Of a stretch of 64,000 nt of DNA, positions 52,540-61,826 are shown one piece after another (position 1 is the stretch's first letter; each line of letters opens with the position of its first letter). The translations under genes were made by a program, and so were the position numbers. This stretch comes from Pedobacter sp. D749 (GTDB lineage Bacteria > Bacteroidota > Bacteroidia > Sphingobacteriales > Sphingobacteriaceae), in the NCBI RefSeq assembly GCF_019317285.1, contig NZ_CP079218.1:1860001-1924000 (forward strand), written 5' to 3'. The notes below the pieces were generated by a model. That model had not been told where the DNA came from. It did not search any database and saw nothing but the letters and a program-made list of their open reading frames with translations.

Positions 52540-53328
52540 CTATCCTGCTAAACCATCTTTTTTAGCTCTTGCAAGCACTTTTGCAGCACGGTCGGCGCTA
52601 TCCGGATGTGAGCTTAGCATCTTTTCTGAATTGCTCTTTTTGGTACCTGAAGAACTTTCCATTTCAGCAAATTTATTAAAGGCACTGGCCAGGGCTGTTA
52701 CCTTATAGTTGTGTTTCTTCATGAAATTGTATGCATACTCATCGGCTTCACTTTCTTGTTTACGGCTATATTTGCTATCTAAAATCGCGGTAGCAAAACT
52801 TCCTAACTGACTTTCTGATAAGCTGTTAATTGCGCCGGATTGCGAGGCTGCAGCGTCCATCATTGCTTCTCTTTTATAAGCACTTTTCACTGCATCACGA
52901 GAATCTTTATTGGCAACATGTCCAATTTCGTGACCGATAATTCCTAACAATTCGTCGTCGGTCATGATATCCATCAATGATGAAAATACGCGTACACTAC
53001 CATCTGCACATGCGAAAGCGTTGATATCTTTTACTTTATACACTTTAAAATTGAGCGCCAATCCACCTTCATTCTTGTGTTTGGCGAATATTTTTTTAAG
53101 TCTAATGGTATATGGATCTTTTTCCGACGCTACAGTATTGTGCGTATCCATGTAACCCACTGCTTCTTTAGCAAGCCTTGATGCGTCTGCATCTGAGAAA
53201 GTTGCGGCCTTTACGCCCTTTTCAAGCGCACCAATACCTTTGGAATTTAATTTAATTTGTGCCGATGCAAATGATACGGAGCCAAGCAACAATGCGCTAA
53301 GTGCTAAATGGGTAATTTTGTTTTTCAT
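52540..53328 (-). CDS. Secreted M48-family zinc metallopeptidase
   Basis: This 262-aa protein has a signal peptide ending VSFASAQ (24). The zinc motif HEIGH is at residues 133-137, with the third ligand Glu194 in ESEADEYA. Upstream of the motif, FACADGSVRVFSSLMDIMTDDELLGIIG is the usual substrate-strand region of M48 (BepA/LoiP/Oma1-like) peptidases. The C-terminal SSHPDSADRAAKVLA also matches that family. It is probably periplasmic and involved in quality control of envelope proteins (family role). It lies alone and no membrane segment besides the signal peptide is seen. Confidence 0.92.
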   Translation of the reverse strand: MKNKITHLALSALLLGSVSFASAQIKLNSKGIGALEKGVKAATFSDADASRLAKEAVGYMDTHNTVASEKDPYTIRLKKIFAKHKNEGGLALNFKVYKVKDINAFACADGSVRVFSSLMDIMTDDELLGIIGHEIGHVANKDSRDAVKSAYKREAMMDAAASQSGAINSLSESQLGSFATAILDSKYSRKQESEADEYAYNFMKKHNYKVTALASAFNKFAEMESSSGTKKSNSEKMLSSHPDSADRAAKVLARAKKDGLAG

Positions 53329-53713
53329 AATGATTTCGTTTATATCAGATATGATAGGATAACAGCAACATGGTTTAAATGTTTGAGTTGTAGTTCGTAA
53401 TCATTATTAAAAAGCCAAGGAAAAGGATAAAATTTTAAAACGGTTTAGCTGCTGGTTAAATTTTTTTTTGGAAATTGAAAATATTTCCATGGTTTTGGTT
53501 CAGCCTTTCAGTAAATTTTGTAGTATGGCGATCGCCAGTGAGGCGTTGATTGTGATGGATTTGATTAACCACAAAAAGTAAAACAGCACTTTCTATACGA
53601 TTAAATAGGGTAGGTACAGGTTTTTAAGAAAATAGGTCGACAGCTTTTATTGACAACGTTGAGATGGTGTAAAATTAATTAAATCATTTTTGGGCTTAAT
53701 CTGTTTTAAATTC
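53329..53713. other. Gap without supported feature
   Basis: This is AT-rich DNA between two divergent genes with homopolymer runs (T9 near 53461). No clear -7 motif or repeat is seen on either side. Confidence 0.35.
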
Positions 53714-54244
53714 ATGAAGAGGGTATTTTTAATCAGCGCAGCAAGTTTGATCATATTGAGCAGCTGCAGGGAAAAAACGGTGAGTCAGGATGCAATTCAG
53801 GCTCCTGCAAGTTCATTTTTTGCAACAAGTTACAGCGATCATAACGCCGAACACCCATCCGAGCAAAAAGCTGAATCTACCGATGCGGCAATTCCATCAA
53901 CCTGGGTCGGCAAATATTCTGCCTATTTTAGTTACGGCGATATCGCCGGGCAAAACGCAGGCTGGGAATTAGACATCAGGATCACAAACAAAAAGATTAC
54001 TGCGGAAGGAAACGGTTTCCAAATGGCGTTTTTTGATGAATTAAGGGCTACGGCAAAGGGTTCTAAACTAATTTTAACTCATCTTAAAAATGTATCTGGC
54101 TATCAAACAGGTAAAAGCATGAACCCCGAATTTATTTTAATCAAAGATCATGGTCAATTTTATGTCCAGTCAGAATGGATAGATGGAGATGTGAAAGCAA
54201 AACCAGGACGATTTGGTCATAAAATCGATAAAACTGGTTTATAA
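53714..54244 (+). CDS. Lipoprotein, DUF5991-like
   Basis: I chose the ATG at 53714 because it places a good lipoprotein signal peptide directly at the N-terminus (MKRVFLISAASLIILSSC); the longer frame from 53690 adds eight unlikely residues. The 176-aa product has a low-complexity linker (about 25-50), then STWVGKYSAYFSYGDIAGQNAGWELDIRITNKKITAEGNG, which resembles DUF5991 domains (recollection): a small beta-barrel with a GKY start. No catalytic motif is seen. Probably a periplasm- or surface-anchored protein of unknown role. Confidence 0.6.
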   Translation: MKRVFLISAASLIILSSCREKTVSQDAIQAPASSFFATSYSDHNAEHPSEQKAESTDAAIPSTWVGKYSAYFSYGDIAGQNAGWELDIRITNKKITAEGNGFQMAFFDELRATAKGSKLILTHLKNVSGYQTGKSMNPEFILIKDHGQFYVQSEWIDGDVKAKPGRFGHKIDKTGL

Positions 54245-54309
54245 CCTATGAGCTGTAGTGATCCTACGAAGGAAATGCCATCTACAAGGTGATAAATTTG
54301 CAGTCTCCA

Positions 54310-54831
54310 TTATTTACTCACTAACATACTATTTTTAAAAACCTTGGCCCATTTTTCTACGAACAGCACGCTCAGTGCGGGTTGCTTCACCGCTACGAAA
54401 TTGGAGTATAAAGCACTTTTACCCTGAATGATGTAATAGAGTTGCGACTCGGGGATTGCGCTATTGTTGAACTTTGGCGACTCGATGCGGAACAATATCC
54501 AGGGTGAACCCGATTTGGTTCCCTTTTCAATCATTTTGAGCTTTGCATTAGGGGCATTTTTTAGGGTTCGGTTATAGGTCGCGTTCATGGCCTGTTCTAC
54601 CGAAACGGATGTAGACCCCATCAACGACAGCATGGTGCCGATGATGGTCCAGTTTTTAAAAGACTCATTCCCAGCTAACAGTTCAACCATACGCGTATTT
54701 CCACTTTTTTGGTCAGAACCTATTTTCCATTTGTACTCACCCGGCCATGCTATTTGTAAGTTTTCCTGTGCCTGGGCAGCGTTAACTATACCAGTTAAAA
54801 CTAAACAGACAATAATGAATTGCTTTCCCAT
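54310..54831 (-). CDS. Secreted protein of unknown function (173 aa)
   Basis: The ATG at 54831 places a signal peptide (MGKQFIIVCLVLTGIVNAAQAQ) at the N-terminus; the frame is open 13 codons further upstream. The mature part begins ENLQIAWPGEYKWKIGSDQKSGNTRMVELLAG and continues with IEKGTKSGSPWILFRIESPKF and LYYIIQGKSALYSNFVAVKQPAL. It is beta-rich with one short helical part. No motif is recognised. It converges with the lipoprotein gene at 53714 with 65 bases between. Confidence 0.6.
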   Translation of the reverse strand: MGKQFIIVCLVLTGIVNAAQAQENLQIAWPGEYKWKIGSDQKSGNTRMVELLAGNESFKNWTIIGTMLSLMGSTSVSVEQAMNATYNRTLKNAPNAKLKMIEKGTKSGSPWILFRIESPKFNNSAIPESQLYYIIQGKSALYSNFVAVKQPALSVLFVEKWAKVFKNSMLVSK

Positions 54832-55269
54832 AATTACTTGTGTTTTATTGAATAACATTTTTATTATCATTTAGTGTTAAATTATTCACACACATGATGC
54901 TACTTCGTCTTTTTAAAATTAATCAACGATGGAATAAAAAAGCAAAACAGCCTGGCCGCTTTCGACTTCATACCCGTTTTGCCTTAACACCGAATCACTC
55001 ACCAATTTTTGTGAATTCGTGCGAATTTTGGTAATTCCCTAAAAGTATAAACCCCTGCTAATCGTGCGATTGCAGGGGTTTATACGTTTTGATAGTCTTT
55101 GTTGTAATCCCGCTGGGATAATATCTTAATATTCCAATCCTTAGCCAGCGCAAGTAGTTGTCATGCAAACCGAGGCTAAAAAATTTTCAAGCCATTTAAA
55201 GTTCATTGCATTATTTAATATGGTTTTCCGAAAGCTTGAGGTGAAGTGTTACCACATTGGAGAATAATC
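54832..55269. other. Gap with one strong hairpin
   Basis: The only structured element is a hairpin TAAACCCCTGC/GCAGGGGTTTA at 55048-55082 with a 13-base loop; it has no long T-run but could serve as a terminator for the PepSY-protein gene. The rest has no supported gene. Confidence 0.5.
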
Positions 55270-56829
55270 TTAAAATTCAGTAATGCCACATTTATACAGA
55301 ACAAAGAACAGCGATAAGCATACTACTGAAATTGAGAGCGACAATGCAAAGTACCTTACTGATCCAAATATGTCAAGCCTGGAGCGAAATGACACTATTC
55401 CTTTCGCCGACAATACCAGTATCAACGTAATTAAAGCCACTGCAAAATTCAGCATTACAATGCTGGTTACCAGGTAAAATGTTAATAAGGCAGGTTCGAT
55501 AATCACTTTGGAGGGCAGGCCGTATATCGCTCCGGTAACCAGGCTGATTAGCGCAATCCATAAACCGTACCCACCACCCTGTTTGCTTGCCTTAAACCAT
55601 GTTTGTCTGTAGGATTTTATTGTAGGAACTTCTCTATGCACTGATTCCTTAAGCGGGCCGGTAGTTGTTCCTGAAAAATTCTTAGGCTTTTGTTTATTAT
55701 ACCTCGGCCACCAAATTATCAGGCCGGAGATCATTAAAAGTAACGGCGAGAGTCCACCCACAAAAGCGAATATCTTGGTTGGCATACCACCGAAATTACC
55801 ATAATGAAGGGGTTGTACCCATCCCAGATAGGCTTTGCCTATTTGCTGGAAATCCTTTCGGCTATTGAAAAGTATTTTCCCCGAATACTGATCAATCAGT
55901 ACGGCATCTCTTTTAGCCCATCCAATCTTACTTCTGGCATGCATCTGGAGGGCAAATGAACCTGCTGATTCAGTGGGAAGAAATACTGAGATTACCCGTG
56001 CATCTGGCATTTCTTTAGTTGCACGATAAAGTATATCCTTAAGCGGCAACGGTGCGATTCCTTTGATGTAGTGAGATTTGGTTTGGATGAGCTTTTTTAT
56101 AACGCCCAGGTCCTCGCCGCCCACTTTCATCAGTACGGGTGCCCCTAAAATACCCAGGTTCATGCAAAACCCGGTCAAACACAGTACAATTACAAATGGT
56201 GCGGTATAAAATCCTATGGCATTGTGCCAGTCGTAATTTTGCCTTTTCCAACTGCTTTTAAACCTGACGGTTAGCACCGATTTAAGCTGTTTCCATTTTT
56301 GAGGAATCCAGAGACGCAGACCTGAAATAGTCAGTATAAGCAGCACTAATGTAGAGAGTCCGACAATGATTTTTCCAGGTAAGGAAAGCATCAGGTTCGC
56401 ATGCAGCTCATTTAGTATCTTCACAAAGGAACTCCGATAAATTCTTTTACCGCATAGCTTCCCGCTATATGGATCGATAAAAGCTTCAATCGCCTCACCG
56501 GGTTTCCCCTTAGCAGAAAGCATAACGATATAGGCATCACACAGGTCATCTTTTTCACTTAGACTGATACTGGAAATTTGCCTCGCAGGGTAGCTACGTT
56601 TCATTATATCAAAAACCTCATGGAAAGCCAGCTTTGGCTTTCCTTCCAGAGTGCGGAAGAGGCCAGGATTTAAGGCACGGTCTATCTCATCCTGAAATAC
56701 CAGTAAAGACCCGGTTGCAGCGATAAATGACACGACAATACCCGCGATAATCCCCAGGTAGGTATGCCATTTACCAAACCACCTTTTTTGGTGTTTTGCC
56801 CACCGTATAGTATCTATCTTTTTTTTCAA
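55270..56829 (-). CDS. PepSY-domain inner-membrane protein (XusC-like)
   Basis: This 519-aa protein of the PepSY_TM family has hydrophobic segments near 22-45, 148-170, 206-232, 345-368, 428-448, 455-476 and 490-512. The first 45 residues (KHQKRWFGKWHTYLGIIAGIVVSFIAATGSLLVFQDEIDRAL) are the family signature, with a His in the first helix. PepSY blocks lie in the periplasmic loops (about 60-130 and 260-330). Proteins of this kind are thought to reduce or release iron from siderophores at the inner membrane. It is third in the order TonB receptor, DUF4374 lipoprotein, PepSY, the order of xusABC in Bacteroides thetaiotaomicron. A 461-base gap separates it from the lipoprotein gene. Confidence 0.85.
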   Translation of the reverse strand: MKKKIDTIRWAKHQKRWFGKWHTYLGIIAGIVVSFIAATGSLLVFQDEIDRALNPGLFRTLEGKPKLAFHEVFDIMKRSYPARQISSISLSEKDDLCDAYIVMLSAKGKPGEAIEAFIDPYSGKLCGKRIYRSSFVKILNELHANLMLSLPGKIIVGLSTLVLLILTISGLRLWIPQKWKQLKSVLTVRFKSSWKRQNYDWHNAIGFYTAPFVIVLCLTGFCMNLGILGAPVLMKVGGEDLGVIKKLIQTKSHYIKGIAPLPLKDILYRATKEMPDARVISVFLPTESAGSFALQMHARSKIGWAKRDAVLIDQYSGKILFNSRKDFQQIGKAYLGWVQPLHYGNFGGMPTKIFAFVGGLSPLLLMISGLIIWWPRYNKQKPKNFSGTTTGPLKESVHREVPTIKSYRQTWFKASKQGGGYGLWIALISLVTGAIYGLPSKVIIEPALLTFYLVTSIVMLNFAVALITLILVLSAKGIVSFRSRLDIFGSVRYFALSLSISVVCLSLFFVLYKCGITEF

Positions 56830-56883
56830 TGTGATCTGTTTACTTCAATGAATAACTTTTAATAGCTTATTTTAGAAATGGCG

Positions 56884-57030
56884 CTAAAAAGTACGACACC
56901 TTTTATTTCCGCTTCTTTCTTTGCCGATATAGAAAACACCATACGCATGAATGGTATATACTAGTTCTATTAAGCCGTTTTCGTTGCTGCCCATGCTAAT
57001 TCTCCTTTTTGTAATAAAATAATTGCTCAT
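56884..57030 (-). CDS. Possible 36- to 48-aa small protein between the lipoprotein and PepSY genes
   Basis: A minus-strand frame from ATG 57030 runs 48 codons to TAG at 56884. An inner ATG at 56994 is preceded by AAAAGGAG with about 7 bases of spacing, unusually Shine-Dalgarno-like for this genome, and gives a 36-aa product starting MGSNENGLIELVYTIHAYGVFYI. No homologue is known to me. The rest of the gap 56830-57290 shows only T-rich runs. The frame may be chance. Confidence 0.25.
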   Translation of the reverse strand: MSNYFITKRRISMGSNENGLIELVYTIHAYGVFYIGKERSGNKRCRTF

Positions 57031-57290
57031 TTTAGTTACTCATTCATTATAGAAAAAGAGAAAATCTCCTTGCCTGTATTCCCTTTTTTTTTTTGACCGT
57101 TTCCAATGCGCCAAATCCGGTACCACGATGGGCTAGCCTTTATGTGACTTCCCTTGTAACTGCCGGGTGTGAAATTCTTTTTTTCCGTTTTCGTTTTTGC
57201 AATGGAAAAAATACAACCCTAAAAAAAAGCTAACCAGGCCAAACTTACTGTCCTGGATACTTTTTTCATCTGCTGCATATAATTTACGCC

Positions 57291-58505
57291 CTAATAGGTA
57301 AGTTTATTAATGGCATAAATATCCGCTGCGCCATTTACCACAAGTCCTTTTGTTATTGTAGCGTTGGAACCGTTAACCTGATAGATAGCGATCTGTCCGG
57401 TTGCATCTTTTATCGGGATATTAACGGTATTCTTGTCACCTTCTACGTAAGTGGGTGTAGAGAAAAGGGATGGCGTATAAATTGGCGAATTGGCAACCCA
57501 GGTTACCGTTTTTGCGGCCACATCCAATATAGCGAGCTTTACCGTACCTGTTGATGCTCCTGCTTCAGCATACATTTCAGCAAGGAAACGAGTACCGCCT
57601 ACGTAAGTACTCCTGGCGTATTTATGGCCACCAGAAGCTGTTTCTATATCGAAGAAATAACTCTGGTCAAACTCTTGCGAATTGGTATTTATTTTCAGTC
57701 CGGCTGAATGTTTGGTAGAACCTGTTACTGCGGTGGAAAAGGCATAGACCTCGCCATTGTCAATCTTGTTAAGCCCATTCTGTCCAGAATAAGAACCAAT
57801 GTAACTTGTGCGGTTATCCTTGAAGACCTTTTCAAGCACCATGGAAGGATAGCTGAACACGGCAACCCAGCTATTGTCAAGGTAATTGGAACCAAAAGTA
57901 TTGTCGGTAGTTCCTTTAATGCTCATAAAAGGAGCATATATTTTATTGCCAATTTGTACTAAATGAGTAAAGTAAGCCAGTTCACCATTGTTTGCTACTG
58001 TTGTCAGGTTTACGCTGCCTGTACTTTTTATCTGGGGATTTACTGCATTGACTACCGTAAAGGTAGCCGTTGGGCTGTTAATATCTCTGGGTATATTTGC
58101 AAACAATATATCGTCGTTATTCACAGTTGCCATAGCATGGCTTGTCATCATGTTGAGGGTGGTTCCCTGTACAATATGTCCTTGATTATTAAGATTAAAA
58201 GCTGTTAACGGCCCCTGATTGCTAAACCCGTAAACCTGGCCGAACAGCGTGTTGTTTTGGACAATATAACCGTAGTCGTCTGTCTCTGTACCATTGCCGG
58301 TCGTTGAGGTGGTACCCTTTGAAAGATGATCAGCAGTGAGCAGATAAGTGGTGGCGCCTCCGGCAGTTGTCGTTACGGCCAGTACATATTTAGCATTGCC
58401 AACCGGTTCGGGACCTGGTGAAGTGTTGTCATCATTTTTACTGCACCCGGTCATAGCCAGGCCAAGGAATAATCCTGCAAGCAGGAGAAAATTAAATCTA
58501 TTCAT
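57291..58505 (-). CDS. DUF4374 lipoprotein (XusB-like siderophore-binding protein)
   Basis: This 404-aa protein has a lipoprotein signal peptide ending LAMTGC (Cys21) and a short Asp/Pro-rich linker. The mature part is a DUF4374-type beta-propeller: KYVLAVTTTAGGATTYLLTADHLSKGT, NNTLFGQVYGFSNQGPLTAFN, TYVGGTRFLAEMY and FSTPTYVEGDKNTVNIPI. In Bacteroides thetaiotaomicron the lipoprotein of the xus system (XusB) binds siderophores such as enterobactin at the cell surface, and I believe it belongs to this family (recollection). It lies 45 bases downstream of the TonB receptor gene, in the same operon. The bound siderophore cannot be predicted. Confidence 0.85.
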   Translation of the reverse strand: MNRFNFLLLAGLFLGLAMTGCSKNDDNTSPGPEPVGNAKYVLAVTTTAGGATTYLLTADHLSKGTTSTTGNGTETDDYGYIVQNNTLFGQVYGFSNQGPLTAFNLNNQGHIVQGTTLNMMTSHAMATVNNDDILFANIPRDINSPTATFTVVNAVNPQIKSTGSVNLTTVANNGELAYFTHLVQIGNKIYAPFMSIKGTTDNTFGSNYLDNSWVAVFSYPSMVLEKVFKDNRTSYIGSYSGQNGLNKIDNGEVYAFSTAVTGSTKHSAGLKINTNSQEFDQSYFFDIETASGGHKYARSTYVGGTRFLAEMYAEAGASTGTVKLAILDVAAKTVTWVANSPIYTPSLFSTPTYVEGDKNTVNIPIKDATGQIAIYQVNGSNATITKGLVVNGAADIYAINKLTY

Positions 58506-58550
58506 ATTATTTGATATTTATGGATTAAAAAATTTGATAAAATGCTTTCG

Positions 58551-61067
58551 TTATTTTTGATTTCCGGCAATAAAATACCGCAACTTGACATTGAATGACC
58601 TGCCCGGTTTTTGCAGGCTGAAATTGTCGTAGATTTTTGCATCAAGTAGGTTTCTGCATTCCAACCCGATGTTATACCGTCCGTCTTTTATGCTAAACAC
58701 AGCATTAACATCGTGCTGGAATTGTTCAGGAATATTCAGCTTGCTACCTGTTGACCCCTGGCTGGGCCAGTTCAGGTAATATTCATGTACATAGGTCAGG
58801 TTGTAACCAATATTCAGTACATTGGTGGCACTCCCCAGCCCTTTGATGGAATATTGCGCATTCGCATTTCCATAGAGATAGGGCATATTGGGTATTCTAT
58901 CCTTGTATATCTGGCTAACCTGTGTCTCATTAGCTTCATATTTTGTCTGGTTAATGATGTTCTGCCAGGTCATGTTCACCCCCACAACCAGGGCATCCTT
59001 AAATGTGTACCGGATTTCTCCATCAATCCCCGTCGTCCTTACATCCTGTTGGTTAAGCATCTGTATCATGGCAACACCACCTACGGAGGTCAGGTTTGGG
59101 CGGATAAAATCCTTCGAGTTGCGATAAATGAAATTGGACTCTATATGGAGCTTATGCGCTTTAACAGCTATAAACTGATAGGCCAGCCCCAGGTTCGCAT
59201 TTTCAGAACTTTCCGGTCGAAGCGAAAAGTTTTCAATCCTGTCTATGGTCGGATTACCGAATAGCTCATCGTTTTCGGGCAAACGGTAAGTCTTTTCGTA
59301 AGAAGCTTTAGCCTGTAAGCCGGTATTCAAAAAATAGGAAGCCGCTGCTCCATAGCCGGTTTTATTTACGGATTTTTGTTGTTCGGTGTAAGTGGGGAGC
59401 GTACCCCAGGGCGCATTCGGCGGTGTATAGGTTTGGAATGCGGTTGTGGATTGGTTGTAATTTTTCAGGAATACGGAAGCATTGAAACGTTCATTCATGT
59501 CGTAACGGTAGCCCAGGCCCAAAATGTTTTTAAAGTTTTCTCTCGGTTGCATGTTCAGTTTATTGTCTGGGTCCAACTCGTCCTTTCCTTTTCGGTTGAA
59601 GCCCAAAAAGGTGTTATTCAGTGCTAAGGAATGTTTGCCTAAAAATTTATAGCCAAGATTGGCGGTAACATTGGCATTGTTGTTTTTATACTTGTACAAA
59701 GTTCGCCTGAGTTCGCCTCCAACTGCATCGGGGTCTGTAGACTTATCTCTGGATTCCCCCAGCCAGTTATATTGCTTAAAAACGGTATCTACCAATTGTT
59801 CATGGCCAACATTGTAATTTGCGTTGAGGCTCAGGTTAAGGTCTTTTATGAAAAGGTTGTTTTTAAGGTATTTTAAGGAGGGCATAATGATATTGCCGTT
59901 CCGTTTCCGCGCACCATACACGTCGAACATCCGGTTACCTGTCTGTATATCGGCTTTGTTTTGGCCAAGGGTAATACCCAAAAGGAGCTTGTCGGCATAT
60001 CGTTTTCCCATAACACCTATGTTGGCAATGACGGTCTCATTCCTGTAGGTATCGTGGAAGCGGCTTACCCGCATGGGCGTGTAAACCCCGGTGGTCAGGT
60101 TAGCTACGTCCACATCCACCTTATAATTATTGTCTGAATAATTCTGAAAGGCATTCACCTGCACGGTAAAGCCCGATTTGGCAGTATATCCCGCATTAAC
60201 GGTTGACTTGTGCGTGTTAAACGAACCATAGGAATAGGATACATCGAGGTAATCCCTTTTGTTGGGGTTAGTTACAATGTTAATAGCGCCACCAAGTGCA
60301 TCGGCACCCAGCCATACCGGAACGACCCCTTTATACACCTCTATCCGGTCTGCCATATTGATAGGGATATTGTTCATCTGGAGGGATGTTCCGAAGTTGT
60401 CCATAGGGATGCCGTCCAGAAAGAATTTGACCTGGTTTCCGGTAAAACCGTTAAGGGAAAAATTAAAAGCTGAGCCAAGCCCGCCGCTTTCCCTTATCCT
60501 TACGCCGGAAACTTTGTTCAGCGCCTGGTTCAAGTCATAAGTGGTATTATGAAGTTTGCGTGCATCAATGGCGGCTACGTTATAGGCCTGTTGCCTCACT
60601 TCTGCAGCCTGCGTTTTGCCAGCTACGGTTACCGATTCCAGAACAGTAGATATTTCGGTTAGTTTTACCTCTACTTTTATGGATTGTCCGGCCGAAAGGC
60701 TTATTTTTTGACTATGTGGCTTATAACCCAATCCATTGAACAGGAATTCATAATTGCCGGGTTTCAGATTGTTCAGCTCAAAAGTTCCATCTTCTTTCGA
60801 CAGGGTTCTTACCTCATTACCCTTAATCCTTATGTTGATACCCGAAACTGCTTCTCCCGAAATGCCGGTTATTTTTCCCGTAATGGAAGTTTTGTTTTGT
60901 GCCACAGCATATTGTGCTGTAAACAACATGGACAGCGTAAAGAACAGTATTATGCTGTTTATTTTCTTAGCGCAATTTTTCCCCCGGACAGTATGATTAT
61001 AAAATACACTATTTTCTATTGTGCGTTCTATGATGATGATACCTTGCATTTTTTGTATATTCCACAT
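58551..61067 (-). CDS. TonB-dependent outer-membrane receptor (XusA-like)
   Basis: The product is 838 aa in the longest form. After an unusual N-terminal extension (about 30 residues) comes a signal peptide ending TAQYAVAQ (near 57), so the true start is uncertain; Met7 or another codon may be used. A carboxypeptidase-regulatory-like domain follows (SITGKITGISGEAVSGINIRIKG), then the plug (about 140-260: VSGVRIRESGGLGSAFNFSLNGFTG, YKGVVPVWLGADALGGAINIVTN), then the beta-barrel to the C-terminal aromatic FNVKLRYFIAG. There is no SusD partner, so it is a siderophore or metal receptor and not a glycan one. It is the first gene of a TonB-DUF4374-PepSY operon. A -7 motif and a palindrome lie just upstream (61105-61143). 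Confidence 0.9.
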   Translation of the reverse strand: MWNIQKMQGIIIIERTIENSVFYNHTVRGKNCAKKINSIILFFTLSMLFTAQYAVAQNKTSITGKITGISGEAVSGINIRIKGNEVRTLSKEDGTFELNNLKPGNYEFLFNGLGYKPHSQKISLSAGQSIKVEVKLTEISTVLESVTVAGKTQAAEVRQQAYNVAAIDARKLHNTTYDLNQALNKVSGVRIRESGGLGSAFNFSLNGFTGNQVKFFLDGIPMDNFGTSLQMNNIPINMADRIEVYKGVVPVWLGADALGGAINIVTNPNKRDYLDVSYSYGSFNTHKSTVNAGYTAKSGFTVQVNAFQNYSDNNYKVDVDVANLTTGVYTPMRVSRFHDTYRNETVIANIGVMGKRYADKLLLGITLGQNKADIQTGNRMFDVYGARKRNGNIIMPSLKYLKNNLFIKDLNLSLNANYNVGHEQLVDTVFKQYNWLGESRDKSTDPDAVGGELRRTLYKYKNNNANVTANLGYKFLGKHSLALNNTFLGFNRKGKDELDPDNKLNMQPRENFKNILGLGYRYDMNERFNASVFLKNYNQSTTAFQTYTPPNAPWGTLPTYTEQQKSVNKTGYGAAASYFLNTGLQAKASYEKTYRLPENDELFGNPTIDRIENFSLRPESSENANLGLAYQFIAVKAHKLHIESNFIYRNSKDFIRPNLTSVGGVAMIQMLNQQDVRTTGIDGEIRYTFKDALVVGVNMTWQNIINQTKYEANETQVSQIYKDRIPNMPYLYGNANAQYSIKGLGSATNVLNIGYNLTYVHEYYLNWPSQGSTGSKLNIPEQFQHDVNAVFSIKDGRYNIGLECRNLLDAKIYDNFSLQKPGRSFNVKLRYFIAGNQK

Positions 61068-61104
61068 GATGATTAGAAATGGTAAAGTTTTTACAACTGC
61101 TTTT

Positions 61105-61143
61105 GTATTTATTTAGACTCAATATAAATACGGTGCAAATGTA
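61105..61143 (-). promoter_or_regulatory. Candidate promoter and overlapping palindrome before the TonB receptor gene
   Basis: CAAATGTA at 61136-61143 reads TACATTTG on the minus strand, matching the -7 consensus TAnnTTTG. Directly downstream, GTATTTAT (61105-61112) and ATAAATAC (61124-61131) form a perfect 8-base inverted repeat with 11 bases between. The palindrome would cover the transcription start, a good position for a repressor. The Fur-family gene next door is the obvious candidate, but the sequence is not a classical Fur box. No clear -33 element is seen. Confidence 0.4.
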
Positions 61144-61317
61144 TGGCTCTACTTTTCTTTTTTAATCTCACCAATCACGGGATAAGTAGGACAAATGGCA
61201 GTTGTTTCTTATAGAAAACAAAGCACGAGGAGGGATAGAACACCGTAAAGCGAACTAATACGAGGTTCTTAAAGCCCTGAAAGATGTGTAGTAAAGTTAA
61301 AAAATCGCAATTTCAGA

Positions 61318-61815
61318 CTACGTCAAAGGCATTTTCAGTTCTCTTCTTTTTTTATCGCAGAAGCCATTTGCATGGTTCATACATTTACCAAAAATATTAA
61401 GAACCTGTTGTTGTATCTCAAACCCAAACCGGGGCACCTGTTTTTCTTCGGCACTTAAGCGGGGAAACTCCTCATTAATATCCACTACCTCATGGCAATC
61501 AAGACAAACAATGTGGCAATGCGCTCCTTTTTTTGTCGCATGTTCGTATTCAGCCATATTTTTGTTGAAATGCAACTCCACGATCAGGTTACAGGCAACC
61601 AGGATTTCGAGTGTATTGTATATGGTTGCCCTACTTACCCTGTATTTTTTGTTTATCATGTCGATGTAGAGTATTTCTGCATCAAAACGTTTGTTGAAAT
61701 AATAGATCGCTTCCAGTATTGAAAAACGTTCAGGGGTTTTCCGATAGTTGTTCTTCATTAAATATGCCTCCAGGATTTCCCTCATTTCTGCCAATGTTTT
61801 TTCCCCTGTATTCAT
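61318..61815 (-). CDS. Fur-family metal-dependent regulator
   Basis: I chose Met at 61815 (MNTGEKTLAEMREILEAY), which avoids a 22-base overlap with the CDF gene; a Met 11 codons upstream (61848) is possible. The product is 165 aa. The winged helix includes RKTPERFSILEAIYYF and SRATIYNTLEILVACNLI. The dimerisation domain has HCHIVCLDCHEVVDI, with a CxxC zinc site, and a second Cys pair in KCMNHANGFCDKK. It could sense iron or zinc; the neighbouring zinc-type CDF and the siderophore operon fit either. It begins 11 bases after the CDF gene and is probably co-transcribed with it. Confidence 0.9.
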   Translation of the reverse strand: MNTGEKTLAEMREILEAYLMKNNYRKTPERFSILEAIYYFNKRFDAEILYIDMINKKYRVSRATIYNTLEILVACNLIVELHFNKNMAEYEHATKKGAHCHIVCLDCHEVVDINEEFPRLSAEEKQVPRFGFEIQQQVLNIFGKCMNHANGFCDKKRRELKMPLT

Positions 61816-61826
61816 GCGATATATTT

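Noticed and set aside
58551..61067. SusC-type glycan receptor
   Set aside because: There is no SusD gene; the partners are DUF4374 and PepSY proteins, which fit metal or siderophore uptake.
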